The notes below the pieces were generated by a model, which searched no databases, was not told the origin of the DNA, and saw only the letters and a program-made list of their open reading frames with translations. Below are positions 58,364-64,000 of a DNA stretch of 64,000 bases, in pieces; within the stretch, counting starts at the first letter, position 1; each line of letters starts with the position of its first letter. Location of the stretch: the NCBI GenBank assembly GCA_023404715.1, contig JAEYAR010000030.1, positions 1-64,000 of the forward strand, in the 5' to 3' direction. The translations under genes and the position numbers were made by a program. Source of the stretch: Bacillota bacterium (lineage in GTDB: Bacteria > Bacillota > Clostridia > Christensenellales > Aristaeellaceae).

Positions 58364-59308
58364 GTGCAGATTGAGACGATCAAGAGCATAGGAAAAACCA
58401 CCCGGCTGCAAAGGCTGGGACGGAGCATTCGGCGCAATTGGATCCTTTATGCGTTTTTGCTGCCGACGTTCGTATACCTGGCGGTTTTTCATTATTGGCC
58501 GCTTTACGGCGTCCAGATCGCCTTTAAGAAGTTCGTCCCTTCAAAAGGCATATGGGGCAGCAATTGGGCCGGCTTTTCGCACTTTGAAAAATTCTTTTCT
58601 TCCTATATGTTTGGCGATTTGCTGAAGAATACCGTCGTCCTCAGCGTCTATCAGCTGCTTGCGGCGTTCCCTTTCCCAATTGTGCTGGCGCTGCTGCTGA
58701 ACTACTGCATATCGCGCCGTCTGCGCAGGGCAACTCAGATGGTGACCTATGCGCCGCATTTTATCTCGACGGTGGTGCTCGTGGGCATGATGATGGTCTT
58801 CATGAGCCAAAGCGGCATCTTTAATCAACTGCTCGGCAAGCTGGGGCTCGCCCCGGTGCCCTTTCTTTCGGATGCGACGCTTTTTCGACATATCTACGTG
58901 TGGTCGCACATTTGGCAACGCACGGGTTACAACTCAGTCATCTATATCGCGGCGCTGGCGAGCGTCAGCCCGGAGCTGCACGAGGCGGCCATTATGGATG
59001 GGGCAAACAAACTACAGCGGATCTGGCATGTGGATCTGCCGGCGATCTTGCCCACTGCGATCATCCTGCTCATCATGAATACGGGCAACGTGCTGAGCAT
59101 CGGCTTTGAGAAGGTCTATCTGATGCAGAACGATTTGAACCTGGGCGTATCGGAGATTATCTCCACCTATGTGTACAAGATCGGCCTGCTCAACGCGCAG
59201 TACAGCTATTCGACAGCCATCGGCCTGTTTAACAACGCGGTCAATCTCGTGATCCTGCTGTCGGTAAATAAGATTTCGGATAAGCTGTCCGGCACCAGCC
59301 TGCTGTGA
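58364..59308 (+). CDS. ABC sugar importer permease (LplB/UgpA type)
   Basis: 314 residues with six membrane helices. The EAA loop is EAAIMDGANKLQRIWHVDLPAI; the opening LYAFLLPTFVYLAVFHYWPLY is typical of LplB-like permeases. The start is GTG at 58364, about six bases after GGGGAGGA. It pairs with the next permease; the ATPase is not in the window and is likely a shared MsmX-type protein encoded elsewhere. Confidence 0.93.
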   Translation: MQIETIKSIGKTTRLQRLGRSIRRNWILYAFLLPTFVYLAVFHYWPLYGVQIAFKKFVPSKGIWGSNWAGFSHFEKFFSSYMFGDLLKNTVVLSVYQLLAAFPFPIVLALLLNYCISRRLRRATQMVTYAPHFISTVVLVGMMMVFMSQSGIFNQLLGKLGLAPVPFLSDATLFRHIYVWSHIWQRTGYNSVIYIAALASVSPELHEAAIMDGANKLQRIWHVDLPAILPTAIILLIMNTGNVLSIGFEKVYLMQNDLNLGVSEIISTYVYKIGLLNAQYSYSTAIGLFNNAVNLVILLSVNKISDKLSGTSLL

Positions 59309-59320
59309 GGGGGAACGAGG

Positions 59321-60220
59321 ATGAAAACGAGAAGACTTTTACGAAAGACGCGCTTTGACGCGGCGTTTGACGGGATATCTACGCTGCTGCTCGTGCTGGC
59401 GCTCATCGTGGTGCTCTATCCGCTCTATTTCGTCGTGATCGCCTCGGTCAGCGATGCGACCTCGATCAGCACGGGCAAGGTAATCCTGCTGCCCAAGAAC
59501 CTTTCCCTCGTGGGCTACAGGCGTATCTTGCAAGATACGCGCATCTGGTCGGGCTATCGCAATTCCATCCTGTATACGGTGGGGGCGACGGCGCTGGGCG
59601 TTACGACGACGGTGATGGCGGGCTACAGCTTTTCACGCGGCGACCTGGCGGGCCGGCGCGTGCTGATGACGATTTACGTCTTTACCATGTACTTTAGCGG
59701 CGGGCTCATCCCGACGTACCTCGTGGTCAAGCAGCTGGGCATGATGGGCTCCCCCTGGGTGGTCGTTCTGCTGGGCAGCGTCTCCGTATACAACATCATC
59801 ATCGCCCGCTCGTTCTTCAGCGGCAGTATCCCGCCGGAGCTATTGGAGGCGGCCTCTATCGACGGTTGCGGAAACGGACGCTTTTTTGCGAGCATCGTAT
59901 TGCCGCTCTCGAAATCCATCATCGCCGTATTGGCGCTTTATTACGCAGTCGCTCAGTGGAACGGGTATTTTAATGCGCTGGTTTATCTCAACAGACAGGA
60001 GCACTACCCCTTGCAGCTGATCTTGCGCGAGATATTGGTCAGCAGCCAGATGGTGCAGGCGGACATTACGGATCTGGATGCCATCCAAGAGATGCAGCGC
60101 ATCGCCGCGACGGTAAAATACGGCGTGATCGTGGTCGCTTCGGTGCCGATGTTGCTCCTCTATCCGTTCGTACAGAAGTATTTTGTCAAAGGCGTCATGA
60201 TCGGGTCGGTCAAAGGCTGA
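59321..60220 (+). CDS. ABC sugar importer permease (LplC/YtcP type)
   Basis: 299 residues with six helices and the EAA-loop region EAASIDGCGNGRFFASIVLPL. LYPLYFVVIASVSDA near residue 35 and the C-terminal LYPFVQKYFVKGVMIGSVKG are hallmarks of this group. It starts 12 bases after the first permease. Confidence 0.93.
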   Translation: MKTRRLLRKTRFDAAFDGISTLLLVLALIVVLYPLYFVVIASVSDATSISTGKVILLPKNLSLVGYRRILQDTRIWSGYRNSILYTVGATALGVTTTVMAGYSFSRGDLAGRRVLMTIYVFTMYFSGGLIPTYLVVKQLGMMGSPWVVVLLGSVSVYNIIIARSFFSGSIPPELLEAASIDGCGNGRFFASIVLPLSKSIIAVLALYYAVAQWNGYFNALVYLNRQEHYPLQLILREILVSSQMVQADITDLDAIQEMQRIAATVKYGVIVVASVPMLLLYPFVQKYFVKGVMIGSVKG

Positions 60221-60238
60221 GTGCTATCGAGATGAGCG

Positions 60239-60253
60239 CAGGGGCGCCCCCTG
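60239..60253 (+). repeat. small hairpin between permease and binding-protein genes
   Basis: CAGGGG and CCCCTG pair around CGC. Such a hairpin can protect one part of an operon mRNA and raise binding-protein output; this is inference. Confidence 0.45.
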
Positions 60254-60283
60254 TCATCATACATTCGAAAAGGAGGAATTTTC

Positions 60284-61837
60284 GTGCGTAAAACCCTGAC
60301 TCTCTTGCTGGCGCTGACGCTCACGGTAGCGCTGGCGCCGCCCGCGGCGGCGGCCGACGTCTCTCTTCCGATCGTCGACGAGGTACAGACGTTCACCATC
60401 ATGGTGGACAAGGAGGACCTGTCCCAGAACTCATGGGCCGAGAAGGAGTGCGTCCAGTTCACGGAGCGCCAAACGAACATCCACATCGAGTGGATCGAAG
60501 TGCCGCACTCCGGATGGAAAGAGAAGGTGAACCTCATGTTTGCCTCCGGAGACCTTCCGGACGCCATCATCGGTTCGGTTGACGTGGTGAGCAATATGGA
60601 CGTGCTCACGCCCTTAAACGACCTCGTCGACCAGCACGCCCCCAACGTACAGCAGATGTTCGCGGATCTGCCGGATCTGCGCGGCGCGCTGACGCTGGGC
60701 GACGGCAGGTTTTACTCGCTGCCCACCGGCGATGCGGACGTTAAGAACATGGTCAACACACAGATGTGGATCAACAAGGCGTGGATGGAGAAGCTGGGCC
60801 TCGAGATGCCCCGGACGCTCGAGCAGTTTTACGACGTACTCGTCGCCTTCCGCGACGGGGATCCGAACGGAAACGGACTCAAGGACGAGATTCCGCTGCT
60901 CGTGTCCGCCTCCAGCGGCGCTGCGAAGCTTAACTGCCTATTCGGCTTCTTCGGAACGCTGGAAAACGACTATCACGTGCGCATTCAGGAGGGGAAGGTC
61001 CTGTTCACCCCTTCGGAGGACGCGTACTTCGAGGCGCTGCAGTGGCTGCACAAGCTCTACGCCGAGGGATTGATGAACCAGGAATACTTCACGGAGGATT
61101 ATCAACAATTCCTGGCCAAGGGCAACGCGGAAACCTGCGTAACGGGCATCGTGCTGGAGTGGTATATCGACAATATCATCCTGGGCAGCCATGTGCAGGA
61201 CTTCACCTACCTGGAGCCGATCGAGGGTCCGCATGGCCCGACGCTATGGAGCAAGAACAACACGCCCAATTCGCCCCAAGGAACGCTGAGCGGCTTTACG
61301 ATCACGCGAAGCTGTAAAAACCCTGAGGCGCTGGTGCGCTGGTACGACTACATCCACTCCGACCTGGACATCTTAAACCTCTGGAATTACGGCCCCGAGG
61401 GGGTAATCTGGCGCTATTGCGAGGACGGGCGCTGGGAAGTCTTCACGGACAACGTGCCGGAGGGATCGTCTTCCTCGCAGATCCGCCGCACGCTGGGCAC
61501 CGGACCGCGCGCGCCGCTATACGCTTACGCCCGCTTCCGCGGGCCGCAGGTGGAAAAGTATGCCGACCGCATCGCGGCCAAGGTAGCGGCCAACGAGGTA
61601 TATCTACGTTATGCGCCCGCCGAAAACATTCCGAACGGCTTTGGGGACGCACAAGAGGAAGCGGAGCGCAACATGCTGCTCGTGGACATCGACCACTACC
61701 TGGATCAGTTCAAGGCGCGGGCGATCGTCGACGGCATTACGGAGGAGGCATGGCAGGCGCATCTCAAGGTGCTATCCACGCTCAGCATCGACGAGTACGT
61801 GGGCTACTGGCAATCCTATTATGACGCACATAAGTAA
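60284..61837 (+). CDS. extracellular solute-binding protein of the sugar importer
   Basis: 517 residues. A signal peptide (TLTLLLALTLTVALAPPAAA) has no lipobox cysteine, unlike most such proteins in Gram-positives. The mature part matches LplA-like family 1 binding proteins: GDLPDAIIG, DPNGNGLKDEIPL and WYDYIHSDLD. AAAAGGAGG lies before the GTG start. It delivers an unknown oligosaccharide to the two permeases. A hairpin follows the gene. Confidence 0.9.
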   Translation: MRKTLTLLLALTLTVALAPPAAAADVSLPIVDEVQTFTIMVDKEDLSQNSWAEKECVQFTERQTNIHIEWIEVPHSGWKEKVNLMFASGDLPDAIIGSVDVVSNMDVLTPLNDLVDQHAPNVQQMFADLPDLRGALTLGDGRFYSLPTGDADVKNMVNTQMWINKAWMEKLGLEMPRTLEQFYDVLVAFRDGDPNGNGLKDEIPLLVSASSGAAKLNCLFGFFGTLENDYHVRIQEGKVLFTPSEDAYFEALQWLHKLYAEGLMNQEYFTEDYQQFLAKGNAETCVTGIVLEWYIDNIILGSHVQDFTYLEPIEGPHGPTLWSKNNTPNSPQGTLSGFTITRSCKNPEALVRWYDYIHSDLDILNLWNYGPEGVIWRYCEDGRWEVFTDNVPEGSSSSQIRRTLGTGPRAPLYAYARFRGPQVEKYADRIAAKVAANEVYLRYAPAENIPNGFGDAQEEAERNMLLVDIDHYLDQFKARAIVDGITEEAWQAHLKVLSTLSIDEYVGYWQSYYDAHK

Positions 61838-61840
61838 ACA

Positions 61841-61880
61841 CATGAAAAGGGGCTGCCGCCGCGCGGCGGCCTCTTTCATG
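61841..61880 (+). terminator. hairpin after the binding-protein gene
   Basis: CATGAAA and TTTCATG bracket a GC-rich stem (TGCCGC with GCGGC). T bases after it are few, so it may terminate only partly and let the metallophosphoesterase be read. Confidence 0.6.
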
Positions 61881-61901
61881 CTGGAAAAGGGGGAGCACGA
61901 A

Positions 61902-62828
61902 ATGATTTTGGATCGCTTGATCGCGGAGGCTGCCGGTCAGGTGCGCCATCGCCTTTGGGTTATATCCGACCTGCAACAGCAATATCCGGAGCGCGCGACG
62001 CATTGCATGGTACGCGCCGTGGAGGATTTTCTTTCGCTTCGCATGCCCTGCGAGGCGGTTTGTTACCTGGGCGACGCCGTAGAGGGGCATAACCCGGATT
62101 TCTTGCTGGAGATGGCCGAAATGCAGGTGCGCGAGCTGGCCAAGGTCGGCGCGCCGGTCTATTATATCCTGGGCAACCATGACTTTGATTACTACGCCTT
62201 CCATCGGGAACGATTGACGCATGTAAGTCTGCCCTTTTGGGAGCATGTCTGTCAAACCCCAGGCTGGCGCACGCAAGGGGACGTACGCGATCTCTTTTTC
62301 ATGGCGGATATGGGGGATTACGCGCTGTGCTTCCTGCCCGACCATGCGGACCCCGCGGGGCATTGGTATACGACGCACGGCGAAGTCCGCGGCGACGCCG
62401 CGTGTTATCCATATGCGTTGGCAGATTACGAGGAAGCGATGCGAACGGTTTGCGCGCTGCGAAAGCCCGTCTATACGCTCTCGCACTACGCCTTTGCGGG
62501 CGGCAACCGCGCCGCGCCGCTCTTCGACCGCTTTTTGCCCTTGCCGGAGAATGTACGCATGCACTTTTATGGCCACGCGCACGTGGGCGACGCGGTATGG
62601 GCGGGCAAGGATTGCCACCGAAAAATCGCCGCAGTAGACCATCAACCGGTGATGCAAATCAACGTCGCCTCGCTGGAAAACTACCGGGGCAGCGCAATCC
62701 GCTCCGTCGTGCTGGAGATCTATGAGGGGGGAGAGACGGGCGTGCTATTTCGCAACCATTCGCTGCGCTGCTGGGACGACGCGCTCGTCGTGCGCCCCGG
62801 CGACGGCTGGCGCATACAGGAGAAATAG
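61902..62828 (+). CDS. calcineurin-like metallophosphoesterase
   Basis: 308 residues with all metal motifs in order: ISDLQ (Asp), YLGDAVEG, LGNHDFD, LSHYAF (His) and FYGHAHVGD (GHxH). It splits a phosphoester of unknown identity in the cytosol. AAAGGGGGA lies about nine bases before the ATG at 61902. Its place after a sugar importer suggests a role in the same catabolism. Confidence 0.88.
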   Translation: MILDRLIAEAAGQVRHRLWVISDLQQQYPERATHCMVRAVEDFLSLRMPCEAVCYLGDAVEGHNPDFLLEMAEMQVRELAKVGAPVYYILGNHDFDYYAFHRERLTHVSLPFWEHVCQTPGWRTQGDVRDLFFMADMGDYALCFLPDHADPAGHWYTTHGEVRGDAACYPYALADYEEAMRTVCALRKPVYTLSHYAFAGGNRAAPLFDRFLPLPENVRMHFYGHAHVGDAVWAGKDCHRKIAAVDHQPVMQINVASLENYRGSAIRSVVLEIYEGGETGVLFRNHSLRCWDDALVVRPGDGWRIQEK

Positions 62829-62848
62829 ACGAAAGCGTCCTTTAGGCT

Positions 62849-62877
62849 TGACGCGCAGGGGCCGGGCGCTTATACTG
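62849..62877 (+). promoter_or_regulatory. sigma-A promoter of the DUF2974 gene
   Basis: TTGACG, 17 bp, TATACT. Confidence 0.75.
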
Positions 62878-62905
62878 GAAGTATCAAGAAATCGGGAGGC
62901 GCATC

Positions 62906-64000
62906 ATGGCAAATATGCTGGACTACCTGCGCTGGCGCGGCGACTTGTCCCTTGCGTCCGCCCCATTAAACGATATCGATGCGCTCGTGCTCGCCGAGCT
63001 TTCCTACGTGTCCTTCGGCGAATGCTTGAGGGAGGATGAAACGCGCGCGGTGGCAGAGGCGGCGCGCGATCTGCTGACGCTCGACCCGGAGGGCAAGCGC
63101 ATCCACCAGACGGGCTATCTGTGGGAGGGCAACAGCGCGCTTTTGCGCCTGCTGCCGGATTGCCCGCGCTTTGCGCAGCTGCCCCTCACGCGCTACGTGA
63201 GCGTCATCCTCGAGGACGCGCAAAAGCAGTTCGGCGCGATGACGTTTCTGTTGCCGGATGGGGATGCGCTCATCGCCTTTCGCGGCACGGACGACTCGCT
63301 CGTAGGGTGGAAGGAGGACTTGAACCTCTCGTTTGAGAGCCCCGTGCCCTCGCAGACGCAGGCGGCGGAATACCTGGCGGAGGCCGCAGCGCAAACGACC
63401 GGGGAGCTTACGGTCTGCGGCCACTCCAAGGGCGGGAACCTGGCCGTCTACGCCGCCGCCTGCCAAGACGAGGCGGCGCAATCGCGCATCCGGCGCGTGC
63501 TGAGCTTCGATGGGCCGGGGCAGGATGAGCGCGTTGTGCAAAGCGAGGGGTATGCGCGGATTCGGGGGCGGATGCGCCTGTACATCCCGCATTTTTCCGT
63601 CGTAGGCATGCTGCTCGAGCAGGAAAAGCGCTATACGGTGGTGGAGAGCGACGAAAAGGGGCTCATGCAGCACAGCGCTTTTTCCTGGCAAATCGAACGA
63701 GACCGCTTCGTGGAAAAACCTGCGCTGAGCGAGCAAAGCCTGGAGATCAACCGCATTTTACGCGAATGGCTGAAAGGGCTGGGGCCGGAGGACCGGCGGA
63801 TCTTCAGCGACGCGGTGTACGAGGTGCTCGGCGCGGCGGAAAAGAAGACGCTGACGGATATGGGCGAGAGCCTAACGAAGAGCGCGCAGGCGGTGCTCAA
63901 GGCGCTGCGCGATCTTTCGACGGAAAAGCGCGAGATGTTTCAAAAGGCGTTGGGCGACCTATTCTCCATCGCGGTGAGCGGCATCCGCCTGCCCTGGGCG
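62906..64000 (+). CDS. DUF2974 (Mbeg1-like) lipase-fold protein, cut by the window end
   Basis: The frame is open for 365 codons up to the last base. MANMLDYLRWRGDLSL and the opening acidic stretch ALVLAELSYVSFG match DUF2974; the alpha/beta-hydrolase elbow is VCGHSKGGNLAVYAA, with IAFRGTDDS upstream. Proteins of this type are predicted lipases of the Firmicutes with no proven substrate. GGGAGG lies before the ATG. The C-terminal part is outside the window. Confidence 0.88.
   Translation, partial: MANMLDYLRWRGDLSLASAPLNDIDALVLAELSYVSFGECLREDETRAVAEAARDLLTLDPEGKRIHQTGYLWEGNSALLRLLPDCPRFAQLPLTRYVSVILEDAQKQFGAMTFLLPDGDALIAFRGTDDSLVGWKEDLNLSFESPVPSQTQAAEYLAEAAAQTTGELTVCGHSKGGNLAVYAAACQDEAAQSRIRRVLSFDGPGQDERVVQSEGYARIRGRMRLYIPHFSVVGMLLEQEKRYTVVESDEKGLMQHSAFSWQIERDRFVEKPALSEQSLEINRILREWLKGLGPEDRRIFSDAVYEVLGAAEKKTLTDMGESLTKSAQAVLKALRDLSTEKREMFQKALGDLFSIAVSGIRLPWA

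Noticed and set aside
1..64000. tRNA, rRNA or insertion sequence genes
   Set aside because: No T-loop consensus, rRNA stretch or transposase was recognised on either strand.

Overview
The window looks like chromosomal DNA of a GC-rich, Gram-positive, gut-type Clostridia bacterium (the broad Oscillospirales/Christensenellales kind; the exact family is inferred). The evidence is: strong AGGAGG ribosome binding sites, consensus sigma-A promoters, two T-box riboswitches, an AspS-GatCAB route to Asn-tRNA, MgtE, many AraC and ABC sugar-uptake genes, Sec-secreted proteins, and no outer-membrane genes. Several AT-richer patches (about 0.8-1.7, 12.7-13.5, 35.2-36.3, 39.6-42.8 and 47.6-48.5 kb) stand out against the GC-rich core.

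Layout. 0-3.4 kb: a gene-poor end, a small hypothetical gene, a GIY-YIG protein and a membrane MutS-like ATPase. 3.4-11.7 kb: a T-box-controlled prolyl-tRNA synthetase, a secreted flavoprotein reductase behind a perfect consensus promoter, a TetM-like GTPase, and a GH4 glycosidase with the CHEV motif, divergent from an AraC regulator. 11.7-19.2 kb: a sigma factor and a DUF4367 membrane partner, two small secreted proteins, then a secreted protein, two ABC permeases, an ATPase and a solute-binding-like protein, all in one direction. 19.4-27 kb: an MBOAT acyltransferase with two overlapping SGNH partners, a VanY-type carboxypeptidase, MgtE and a DegT aminotransferase. 27-30 kb: Hpt and XRE proteins, a short terminated transcript with two micro-ORFs and a 49-residue basic peptide, and a kinase-LRR membrane protein. 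30-35.1 kb: a T-box-aspS-gatC-gatA-gatB operon. 35.2-36.3 kb: an AT-rich XRE island.

36.4-47.5 kb holds the aromatic amino acid operon (aroF-tyrA-aroB, two ABC exporter genes, aroA-aroC-pheA-aroK, then a nitroreductase). It is preceded by a Phe/Tyr-rich leader peptide and an intrinsic terminator, that is, an attenuator. 47.6-55.8 kb is a long minus-strand run: an alpha/beta hydrolase, a condensation-type acyltransferase, a zinc-ribbon membrane protein, KDPG/KDPGal aldolase, DgoK kinase, a nitroreductase, a second zinc-ribbon membrane protein, a polysaccharide deacetylase and a predicted alpha/alpha-toroid protein. 55.9-62.8 kb is a membrane AraC regulator with an LplB/LplC-type ABC sugar importer, its binding protein and a metallophosphoesterase. 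The window ends inside a DUF2974 lipase-like gene.

The most interesting parts are the micro-ORF attenuator near 28 kb (MRLKF and MRIRKMRF peptides, both with an Arg-X-Lys/Arg motif), the aro leader peptide, the GAAC specifier in the AspS-GatCAB T-box, the ABC pair inside the aro operon, and a 12-bp inverted repeat that would mask the ribosome binding site of a secreted protein. All functions are read from sequence motifs and context; nothing was searched or folded computationally.
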